A DNA stretch of 64,000 nt from Kistimonas asteriae (GTDB lineage Bacteria; Pseudomonadota; Gammaproteobacteria; Pseudomonadales; Endozoicomonadaceae). This document shows positions 57,318 through 64,000 of this stretch, one piece after another. Position 1 is the stretch's first letter. Every line of letters begins with the position of its first letter. Both the position numbers and the translations under genes were made by a program. Under the pieces are notes generated by a model, which saw only the letters and a list, made by a program, of their open reading frames with translations, was not told where the DNA came from and did not search any database. The stretch covers positions 24,582 to 88,581 of the forward strand of contig NZ_JAEVHF010000020.1 of NCBI RefSeq assembly GCF_018263925.1, written 5' to 3'.

Positions 57318-60212
57318 TCACTCCTGATAACTCTCCACCGGCGGGCAGCTGCACATCAGGTGACGATCACCATAGACGTTATCGACACGGTTGACCGACG
57401 GCCAGAACTTGCTGCGTGCAACACTCGGTACCGGATAAGCCGCTTCTTCACGGGTGTAGGGGCGATCCCACTCGTTATCCAGAATATCCGCCAGTGTGTG
57501 CGGCGCTCTCACCAGCATGTTGTTTTCAGCATCCAGCTCGCCGTTTTCCACCCGGGCGATCTCGTGACGGATCTGCGCCATGGCTTCGATGAAACGATCC
57601 AGCTCGGCCCTGGATTCACTTTCCGTCGGCTCGATCATCAGCGTACCCGCGACCGGGAAGCTCATGGTCGGTGCATGGAAACCGAAATCCATCAGACGCT
57701 TGGCGATATCTTCCTCGGTGATGCCACTGGCGGCCTTGAGTGGACGGATATCGATGATGCACTCATGCGCCACACGACCGTTGCGGCCGGTGTACAAAAC
57801 CGGATAGTACTCGGCCAGTTTCTTCGCCAGGTAGTTGGCATTCATCAGGGCAACAGCGGTGGACTTGCGGATACCTTCGCTGCCCATCATGCGGATATAC
57901 GCCCACGGAATCGGCAGGATGGACACAGAGCCCCAGGGCGCGGCGCTGATCGCTGTGCTTTCCGGGTTGGGGCCGTCCAGCTTGACGACGCTGTGGTTGG
58001 CAACAAACGGAATCAGGTGTTTCTTGATACCGATCGGTCCCATACCCGGGCCACCGCCACCGTGCGGAATGCACAGGGTCTTGTGCAGGTTCCAGTGAGA
58101 CACATCCGCACCGATTTCCGCCGGCTTGGATACACCGACCTGGCCATTCATGTTGGCGCCATCCATGTACACCTGACCACCGTTGGCGTGGATGATGTCA
58201 CAGATTTCCCGGATACCTTCCTCGTACACACCGTGGGTGGACGGATAGGTGATCATCAGCGCAGCCAGCTGATCCTTCATGTCTTCGGCTTTCTGCTTGA
58301 GATCAGCCACGTCAACGTTGCCATTCTCATCACACGCCGTAACCACAACCTTCATACCCGCCATCGCCGCAGATGCAGGGTTGGTACCGTGCGCAGAAGC
58401 AGGAATCAGGCAGACATTACGGTGTCCTTCGCCACGGCTCTCAAGGTAATTGCGGATTGCCATCAGGCCCGCATATTCACCCTGGGCACCGGAGTTCGGC
58501 TGCATGCTCACCGCATCAAAACCCGTGATGATCTTCAGATAATCTTCCAGTTCACGAATCATCTGGCGGGTGCCTTCCGATTGGGCGACGGGAACAAATG
58601 GGTGCATACGCCCCAGCTCAGGCCAGGTCACCGGCAGCATTTCGGTGGTGGCGTTAAGCTTCATGGTGCAGGAACCCAGCGGAATCATGGAATGATTCAG
58701 GGCCAGGTCGCGGTCTTCCAGACGCTTGATGTAGCGCAGCATCTCGGTTTCAGAGTGGTAGCTGTTGAAGACCGGGTGGGTCAGGATGGCATCATCACGC
58801 ACCAGCTCCGCAGGAATAGAAGCAGTCCCTTTTGATGTGATCTGGCTATCCAGCGTATCAACGCTCAGGCCATGGCCATCACCCAGCACGATATCCCACA
58901 GGCAGACGATATCGTCACGGGTGGTGCACTCATCCAGGCTGATACTGACGCGGTTGTCATCAAAGACCCGCAGGTTAACCTGACGGGCGTCGGCACGCGC
59001 CAGAACGGCCGCTTTGTCTTTCACTTGCAGGGTGATGGTGTCAAACCAGGTGTCGTTCTGCAGGGTGACGCCCTTGGTTTTTAGACCGGCTGCAAGAATA
59101 TCCGTCAGCCGGTGAATACGGCTCGCAATATTCTTCAGCCCTTCCGGACCATGGTAAACCGCGTAGAAGGACGCCATATTGGCCAGCAGCACCTGGGCAG
59201 TACAGATGTTACTGGTCGCTTTCTCACGACGGATGTGTTGCTCACGGGTCTGCATGGCGAGGCGGTAGCCCTTGTTGCCACGCTGGTCGATGGACACACC
59301 AATCACACGACCCGGCAGGGAACGCTTGTGCTTTTCACTGGTTGCGAAGAAAGCCGCATGGGGACCACCGTAACCCAAGGGAACACCGAAGCGCTGGGCG
59401 CTGCCCAGTACCGCATCAGCCCCCAGTGAACCGGGTGATTTCAACAGAATCAGGCTCATGATGTCGGCTACCACAGAGACAATGCATTTTTGTCCCTGCA
59501 GTTCAGCAATCAGGCTCTGGGGATTACCGATCTGGCCATAGGTGTCGGAGTAAGCAATCAGCGCACCAAAGCTGTCGTGATTCACGGCATCGGCAGCAGG
59601 CCCGACCATCACGTCCACATCAAAGCCCTTGGCACGGGTTTTCACCACGTCAATGGTTTGCGGATGGCAGTTTTCATCGATATAGAACAGGTTGCTCTTC
59701 TTGTTCTTCGACACACGGCGGGCCAAGCCGAGCGCTTCACCGGCCGCCGTACCTTCATCCAGCAGTGAGGCGCTGGCCAAATCCAGACCGGTCAGGTCCA
59801 TGGTCAGCTGCTGGAAATTGACCAGCGCTTCCAGACGGCCCTGGGCAATTTCCGGCTGATAAGGCGTGTAAGCGGTATACCAGCCCGGATTCTCGAAGAC
59901 ATTACGAAGGATGACGGTCGGCGTCAGCGTATCGTGGTAGCCCATGCCGATGAAGCTGCGATACAGCTTGTTCTTCGCCAGCATCGCTTTTAGATAGGCC
60001 AGGGTTTCCGTTTCCGTATGGGCTTCTCCCACAGCGGGCGGCTCGGCCTGCAGAATGCTGCCGGGTATCGTGTTGTCGAGCAGCTCCTCCAGGGAACCCA
60101 GGCCGAGCTCGGCCAGCATTTCCACCGTTTCCTGTTCACCTGGACCGATATGACGACGGATAAATTCGTTCTTGTTTTCCAGATCCTTCAGGGACACATG
60201 TTCAGCAGTCAT
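57318..60212 (-). CDS. gcvP: Glycine dehydrogenase (decarboxylating), P protein
   Basis: A 964-aa PLP enzyme of the glycine cleavage system that decarboxylates glycine and passes the aminomethyl group to the lipoate of GcvH. Start at the ATG 60212 (MTAEHVSLKDLENKNEF); the frame runs 27 codons further upstream without family likeness. FIRRHIGP, SLLDEGTAAGEA, the second-half PLP site WNLHKTLCIPHGGGGPGMGP and ESTAISAAPWGSVSILPIPWAY are all typical of the homodimeric single-chain P protein. It is the last gene of gcvT-gcvH-gcvP, separated from gcvH by 220 bases that include a hairpin. Confidence 0.97.
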   Translation of the reverse strand: MTAEHVSLKDLENKNEFIRRHIGPGEQETVEMLAELGLGSLEELLDNTIPGSILQAEPPAVGEAHTETETLAYLKAMLAKNKLYRSFIGMGYHDTLTPTVILRNVFENPGWYTAYTPYQPEIAQGRLEALVNFQQLTMDLTGLDLASASLLDEGTAAGEALGLARRVSKNKKSNLFYIDENCHPQTIDVVKTRAKGFDVDVMVGPAADAVNHDSFGALIAYSDTYGQIGNPQSLIAELQGQKCIVSVVADIMSLILLKSPGSLGADAVLGSAQRFGVPLGYGGPHAAFFATSEKHKRSLPGRVIGVSIDQRGNKGYRLAMQTREQHIRREKATSNICTAQVLLANMASFYAVYHGPEGLKNIASRIHRLTDILAAGLKTKGVTLQNDTWFDTITLQVKDKAAVLARADARQVNLRVFDDNRVSISLDECTTRDDIVCLWDIVLGDGHGLSVDTLDSQITSKGTASIPAELVRDDAILTHPVFNSYHSETEMLRYIKRLEDRDLALNHSMIPLGSCTMKLNATTEMLPVTWPELGRMHPFVPVAQSEGTRQMIRELEDYLKIITGFDAVSMQPNSGAQGEYAGLMAIRNYLESRGEGHRNVCLIPASAHGTNPASAAMAGMKVVVTACDENGNVDVADLKQKAEDMKDQLAALMITYPSTHGVYEEGIREICDIIHANGGQVYMDGANMNGQVGVSKPAEIGADVSHWNLHKTLCIPHGGGGPGMGPIGIKKHLIPFVANHSVVKLDGPNPESTAISAAPWGSVSILPIPWAYIRMMGSEGIRKSTAVALMNANYLAKKLAEYYPVLYTGRNGRVAHECIIDIRPLKAASGITEEDIAKRLMDFGFHAPTMSFPVAGTLMIEPTESESRAELDRFIEAMAQIRHEIARVENGELDAENNMLVRAPHTLADILDNEWDRPYTREEAAYPVPSVARSKFWPSVNRVDNVYGDRHLMCSCPPVESYQE

Positions 60213-60249
60213 TCGCACATTCCAGCCAATAAACCAATGCCATAAATAA

Positions 60250-60277
60250 CAAAGCCCCGACAGTCGTCGAGGCTTTG
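60250..60277 (-). terminator. Hairpin between gcvH and gcvP
   Basis: CAAAGCC (60250-60256) and GGCTTTG (60271-60277) form a 7-bp stem extended by an inner CGA/TCG with one mismatch. On the minus strand TTATTTAT follows. It may act as a partial terminator lowering gcvP expression relative to gcvT-gcvH, or gcvP may have its own promoter. Confidence 0.55.
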
Positions 60278-60432
60278 CATCCCTACCAGTCAATCACTAC
60301 CATCGCTGATACCGGCCTGCAGCTGCCCTGTGGGCAGACCATCTCTGTCACCGATACTCAACCACCCATCCAACAAACGGGCAGACAGCGCAGGACAGCA
60401 AACCGGATTACACATGGTGGCGTACCAGCCTC

Positions 60433-60825
60433 TTACTCTTCAGACTCACACAGTTCTTTGTAAGCATCCGCATCCATCAGCTCAGACAGCTCGCCTTCGT
60501 CTGCCGGCTTCATGCGGAAGAACCAGCCTTCGCCATAAGGCTCGGAATTGACCAGTTCCGGGGCTTCGTCCAGCGCTTCGTTCACCGCTACGACTTCACC
60601 TGACAGCGGCGCATACAGGTCAGACGCCGCCTTCACGGACTCAACCACGCCGGATTCATCGCCCGCGCCCACCGTGGAGCCCACTTCCGGCAATTCAACA
60701 AACACCACGTCACCGAGCGATGCCTGGGCATGATCGGTTACACCGATGGTGACGGTGCCATCCTCTTCCATGCGGATCCATTCATGCGATGAGACATAGC
60801 GCAGTTCAGAAGGAATGCTGCTCAT
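60433..60825 (-). CDS. gcvH: Glycine cleavage system H protein
   Basis: A 130-aa lipoyl carrier that shuttles the aminomethyl group between P, T and L proteins. The lipoylated lysine is K65 in ESVKAASDLYAPLSGEV. SSHEWIRMEEDGTVTIGVTDHAQASLGDVVFVELP is the canonical N-terminal half. Length is normal. It lies 53 bases after gcvT in the same orientation. Confidence 0.97.
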   Translation of the reverse strand: MSSIPSELRYVSSHEWIRMEEDGTVTIGVTDHAQASLGDVVFVELPEVGSTVGAGDESGVVESVKAASDLYAPLSGEVVAVNEALDEAPELVNSEPYGEGWFFRMKPADEGELSELMDADAYKELCESEE

Positions 60826-60878
60826 TAATCCAATCCTCTAGCTTTACGTTACCTGACAGAATTCGAGTCACTCAGGTG

Positions 60879-61964
60879 TCAGTCGAATACTTTCTTACCG
60901 TTACGAACAAAACCGGCCTTGATCACCCGGACCGGCAGGGATTTACCACGGACATCCACCACCGCTTCACTGCCGGTGCCGGCGGGCACCCGCGCCATGG
61001 CGATGGCATGACCCAGGGTGGGCGAGAAGGTACCGCTGGTGATCACCCCTTCCCCTAAACCTTCCACAATCACTTTCTGACCGGGACGCAGTACACCGCG
61101 TTGCTCCAACACCAGACCAACCAGGCGGTCATACTGGCCGTCAGCCTTGATGGCTTCCAGAGCAGAGCGGCCGATAAAATCGCGATCCGCCGGTTCCCAG
61201 GCGACACACCAGCCCATATTAGCAGACAGTGGATTGATGCTTTCATCCATGTCAGAACCGTACAGATTCATGCCCGCTTCAAGGCGCAGGGTATCTCGGG
61301 CGCCGAGGCCGGCCGGACGCACACCGGCTTCCAGCAATGCTTTCCAGAAGGATTCGGCTTCTTTCTCCGGCACCACGATTTCCAGTCCGTCTTCACCGGT
61401 ATAACCGGTTCTGGCAATAAACCAGCCTTCGACTTCCTTACCCTGGAATACTTTCAGTTCACGGATCACCTCAGCCTTGGCCGCAGATACCGACAAGGCG
61501 GCCTTTTCGCGGGCATTGGGGCCCTGAACGGCGATCATGGCCATTTCCGGACGTTCTTCCAGTGAGACTTCAAAACGAGCCGCCTGTTTGGTCATCCATT
61601 CGAGATCTTTTTCACGGGTTGCGCAGTTGACGACAACGCGGTACCAGTCGCCCATGCCATAGACGATCAGGTCATCAATCACCCCACCTTCGGAGTTGAG
61701 CATGCCGCTGTAGAGGGCCTTGCCGGGGGTAGTGAGTTTGTCGACATCATTGGCGAGAAGGGTGCGGAGGAAATCCCGGGCATCCTGACCCGAAATATCA
61801 ATGACCGTCATATGGGAAACATCGAACATGCCGGCGTCCTGACGCACGGCGTGGTGCTCTTCAACCTGAGAGCCGTAATGGAGAGGCATATCCCAGCCGC
61901 CGAAATCCACGAGTTTACCGCCGGCCTGCTGATGCGCTTCGTACAGCGCCGTCTTCTTGCCCAT
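60879..61964 (-). CDS. gcvT: Aminomethyltransferase, glycine cleavage T protein
   Basis: A 361-aa tetrahydrofolate-dependent enzyme releasing ammonia and methylene-THF from the aminomethylated H protein. LVDFGGWDMPLHYGSQVEEHHAVR, MFDVSHM and GYTGEDGLEI are hallmark segments. First gene of gcvT-gcvH-gcvP. The start ATG at 61964 has GGGA 12 bases upstream and a hairpin in its leader (61996-62015). I looked for a glycine riboswitch before it and did not see one. Confidence 0.97.
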   Translation of the reverse strand: MGKKTALYEAHQQAGGKLVDFGGWDMPLHYGSQVEEHHAVRQDAGMFDVSHMTVIDISGQDARDFLRTLLANDVDKLTTPGKALYSGMLNSEGGVIDDLIVYGMGDWYRVVVNCATREKDLEWMTKQAARFEVSLEERPEMAMIAVQGPNAREKAALSVSAAKAEVIRELKVFQGKEVEGWFIARTGYTGEDGLEIVVPEKEAESFWKALLEAGVRPAGLGARDTLRLEAGMNLYGSDMDESINPLSANMGWCVAWEPADRDFIGRSALEAIKADGQYDRLVGLVLEQRGVLRPGQKVIVEGLGEGVITSGTFSPTLGHAIAMARVPAGTGSEAVVDVRGKSLPVRVIKAGFVRNGKKVFD

Positions 61965-61995
61965 GTGCTTGTCGTCCCGATAATAGTGACAGGAA

Positions 61996-62015
61996 AGCCC
62001 TTGTCGGAAAGGGCT
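61996..62015 (-). promoter_or_regulatory. Leader hairpin of gcvT
   Basis: AGCCCTT (61996-62002) and AAGGGCT (62009-62015) form a 7-bp stem in the leader, 32 bases before the gcvT start on the minus strand. Outer GACAG/CTGTC bases could extend it. No T run follows, so it is not an evident terminator; a leader or operator role is possible. Confidence 0.4.
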
Positions 62016-62215
62016 GTCGTTCTGCTAGCAACCGTAGTGGGACTGGCATTCTAACCAGATGACCCATAGGGAACAACCGCACAGATCAACGAAATCTGGA
62101 AGAATATTTTCTGATTATACCTACATAGATCAATGCTTTTTCCCGCGAACACTCCATTCAACACTGGAAAACCGCTCTGGTGTGAGTATACAGAGCATAT
62201 GTATCACAGAGACGT

Positions 62216-63340
62216 TCAGAGACTCTCAAATTCCTTCTGGCTTTTGTTTTTTTTCTCTGGAGACAAGAAAGTTTCACCCGATCTCACTCGTTTCGGCTTT
62301 CTCGTTGAGCGTTCCAATTCTCCAGCATTCAAATCTATTGGTAATGATTGATATTCTCCTGATGACACAGAATGATCTGCCCGACGTTTTCTTTTCCCTT
62401 TAGCCTGACTGCTCTCCCCTGCAATATTAGAATCATCAGCACTGATAGACCTTTGGACCTGAAATGAAGGAGATCTCAATAGAGGTTGTGCGATTAAAGC
62501 TGCACCCTTATGGGCTTCTTTTCCTTCAGCCTGTTGTTTTTCTTCTGATCGCATACTTTTGTCTGCAAAGAAAGGCTGCCTCGGGTAGTTATCATCATGA
62601 TAGGTAGGTAATGAACGAAACTCTGGCTCTTCCACTTCTAAGAATTCATGAGCAGTACTACTTTCAGACATTAACGGTGAAATAGATTCTGGCTCAACTC
62701 TGACATTTGGTAATTCATCATCAGTTCTTATTGACCATTCAGCAATCTTTGGCTGTTGCTCAGAGCGAGCCATTAAATCACTCCCGGATGTACTGGAAAT
62801 ATCCGATGTCTTTGCAGTGGATGTAGACGCCCATTGTCCAGACTGACTCAGCAAGCGGCTAAAAGCAGAAGCCTCTGATTCACCAAAAGTGCTTTGCTCC
62901 GACTCTCCCAGCAACCTTGCCCCTGGCCTGACGCTCTCTCCTGAACCCAGATCCAACTTTGAAAAATTGTCTGAAAACACCACAGGTTCAGGAGACATTT
63001 GTCTTTGAGCCCCCATTTCACTTTGATTCCACATAACGGCTTCTAACTCTTGTAAAATGTCGTCTTCCTCAGTATCTGAATTTGACAAAGCACTGGAATC
63101 TGATGGTTGACGCCATGATTGGATCGATGACTGTAGACCACTCTCGACAACCCGCACATTCTCTGTGAGCGATGTCTCAGCTGGATGCCTTCTCCTCGTT
63201 GTAGCCGTCCCAGCAGCTAATAAAGGTGATGGATCGGAAACCACCTTTGGTGAATCTGCTGTACTTGTCGGTACTGTTTGATCGTTATTCCCGGAGCGAC
63301 TCTTTTGACCACCTGAGGGACTGAATTGACTGGCTTCCAC
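62216..63340 (-). CDS. Disordered Ser/Glu-rich protein with NLS-like basic clusters (374 aa)
   Basis: No family recognised. The 374-aa product is low in hydrophobic residues, rich in Ser, Glu, Asp and Pro, and probably disordered over most of its length. Near the C-terminus are two basic clusters, KGKRKRR (314-320) and RKPKRVR (347-353), of the kind that serve as nuclear localisation signals in eukaryotes. It starts with GTG at 63340 behind AAAGGTAGG and has no signal peptide. The DNA is AT-richer than the adjacent gcv genes. It is followed on the same strand by nothing and preceded by a similar small gene. A host-directed effector is possible; a DNA-binding scaffold is another reading. Confidence 0.6.
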   Translation of the reverse strand: MEASQFSPSGGQKSRSGNNDQTVPTSTADSPKVVSDPSPLLAAGTATTRRRHPAETSLTENVRVVESGLQSSIQSWRQPSDSSALSNSDTEEDDILQELEAVMWNQSEMGAQRQMSPEPVVFSDNFSKLDLGSGESVRPGARLLGESEQSTFGESEASAFSRLLSQSGQWASTSTAKTSDISSTSGSDLMARSEQQPKIAEWSIRTDDELPNVRVEPESISPLMSESSTAHEFLEVEEPEFRSLPTYHDDNYPRQPFFADKSMRSEEKQQAEGKEAHKGAALIAQPLLRSPSFQVQRSISADDSNIAGESSQAKGKRKRRADHSVSSGEYQSLPIDLNAGELERSTRKPKRVRSGETFLSPEKKNKSQKEFESL

Positions 63341-63390
63341 TGGTTTACCTACCTTTCCTTTACAACTTGATTAATTTGACACTAATAGAT

Positions 63391-63900
63391 TCAGAATCTC
63401 TCAATTTCAGTCAGATTTTGTTGTTCAACAGTATCTGGCGTAGCTGTCTCTTTCGGGATAGAGGTCGCCATAATGGGTTTTGGCTGTACTGCATTAGCTT
63501 TTACTGAATTCTTCTCATTCGACGAGGCTTTCCCATTTGTCTCTATCGATTCAAGGTCAATATCATCTTCAGAAGAAAAACGTAAACATTTTGCAACTGG
63601 CTTTTTTCCTCCATTATTTTCTGCTGCGTCTTCACTGTTAGAGGAGGAACTACTTAATACCCGCTTTCTATTCATACGTGGAGCAGCTGAAAAATCCATA
63701 TCTGCATGTTGATCCAGAGCGTTTGATAGTTGAGCTATATCGCTATTACCTGCTTGACTACACGCCCTTCCCATCCTATCAAATACCTGAGCAGGCTCAT
63801 CTTGTTCGGTTTGCTGGATTCGCCCTGATAACGGCGAGGCCTCCCTACTAATCCCTTCCACAATCACCTCACTGGCTCTGTTCACATTAAGTGTTGTCAT
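63391..63900 (-). CDS. Disordered Ser-rich protein with NLS-like patches (169 aa)
   Basis: No family recognised. It is the partner of the gene downstream, 50 bases away and on the same strand, and shares its composition: Ser, Glu, Asp and Lys, no hydrophobic core. MNRKRVLSSSSSNSED (76-91) and GGKKPVAKCLRF (97-108) give basic residues spaced like a bipartite nuclear localisation signal. The Ser/acidic run SSSSSNSEDAAEN looks like a casein-kinase-type phosphorylation site. There is no secretion signal that I can recognise. The upstream 54 bases are shared with a divergent gene. Confidence 0.55.
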   Translation of the reverse strand: MTTLNVNRASEVIVEGISREASPLSGRIQQTEQDEPAQVFDRMGRACSQAGNSDIAQLSNALDQHADMDFSAAPRMNRKRVLSSSSSNSEDAAENNGGKKPVAKCLRFSSEDDIDLESIETNGKASSNEKNSVKANAVQPKPIMATSIPKETATPDTVEQQNLTEIERF

Positions 63901-63954
63901 CTCTGACTATACTGTTTCGTGCGTCTATTCCACTCGGCATTTGAGAGGTGAGAC

Positions 63955-64000
63955 ATGCAGCAGCAATCATTTGACGACATCCTGAAATCCATTCCTCTGA
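63955..64000 (+). CDS. Start of an unidentified gene (3' end outside window)
   Basis: An ATG at 63955 with a strong AGAGGTGA ribosome site opens a frame MQQQSFDDILKSIPL that runs to the window edge. Fifteen codons are too few to assign a family. It is divergent from the two disordered-protein genes. Confidence 0.6.
   Translation, partial: MQQQSFDDILKSIPL

Noticed and set aside
57360..58835. Long plus-strand frame of 491 codons inside gcvP
   Set aside because: It is a shadow of gcvP, with no family resemblance and His/Arg-rich composition typical of reverse-strand translation.
61965..62215. Glycine riboswitch before gcvT
   Set aside because: I searched the leader for the conserved glycine-aptamer segments and found none; only a simple hairpin is present.

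Overview
The window reads as a chromosomal segment of a gammaproteobacterium. The core genes (ntrB-ntrC, deaD, rimO, yaeQ, gcvT-gcvH-gcvP) have the sequence style of the marine Oceanospirillales/Pseudomonadales group. AT-richer, unrecognised proteins with basic, nuclear-localisation-like patches at the right end suggest, weakly, a host-associated lineage such as the Endozoicomonadaceae. This placement is inference; there is no rRNA to confirm it.

Layout. 1-3200: the end of a DUF4124-type gene, then ntrB-ntrC behind a possible sigma-54/NtrC control region. 3201-13021: single genes and pairs, namely the RNA helicase deaD, a two-gene pilus-chaperone-like cluster, an amino-acid exporter, gabD, a SPOR lipoprotein, an L,D-transpeptidase, a zinc-metalloprotease-like protein and yaeQ. 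13250-16429: a large unknown protein, a P-loop kinase-like protein and an O-methyltransferase. 16438-53949: a 37.5-kb set of ten genes, all on the minus strand, that dominates the window. 54452-57161: rimO, an orphan HigA-type regulator and a proline-rich unknown. 57318-61964: the glycine cleavage operon gcvTHP. 62216-63900: two disordered, Ser/Glu-rich proteins with NLS-like clusters. 63955-64000: the first codons of a plus-strand gene.

The minus-strand cluster is the part worth most attention. In order of transcription it encodes a TolC-family outer-membrane channel, two unknown proteins (268 and 297 aa), a radical SAM enzyme, a SapC-family protein, an 8,529-residue surface protein with an N-terminal LEPRLLFSAD motif and two RTX-rich blocks, a GAF-HlyD fusion, a PqqD-like/M50 protease/HlyD fusion, a SecA-like ATPase that stops before the two-helix finger, and a short periplasmic HlyD-type adaptor. 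Several junctions overlap (ATGA or TGATG), so these genes look translationally coupled. An RTX-type giant would normally be exported by an ABC-type type I system, yet there is no ABC transporter here. The SecA-like ATPase and the membrane-embedded M50/HlyD protein stand in its place. I infer a dedicated secretion and possibly maturation system for the giant protein. Whether it has been described before cannot be decided from the sequence alone.

Two hairpins (49015-49031 and 23199-23223) flank the giant gene and may separate its mRNA from the genes before and after it. The giant's C-terminal RTX block contains at least seven copies of a 351-bp (117-residue) unit in exact register, evidence of recent tandem duplication.
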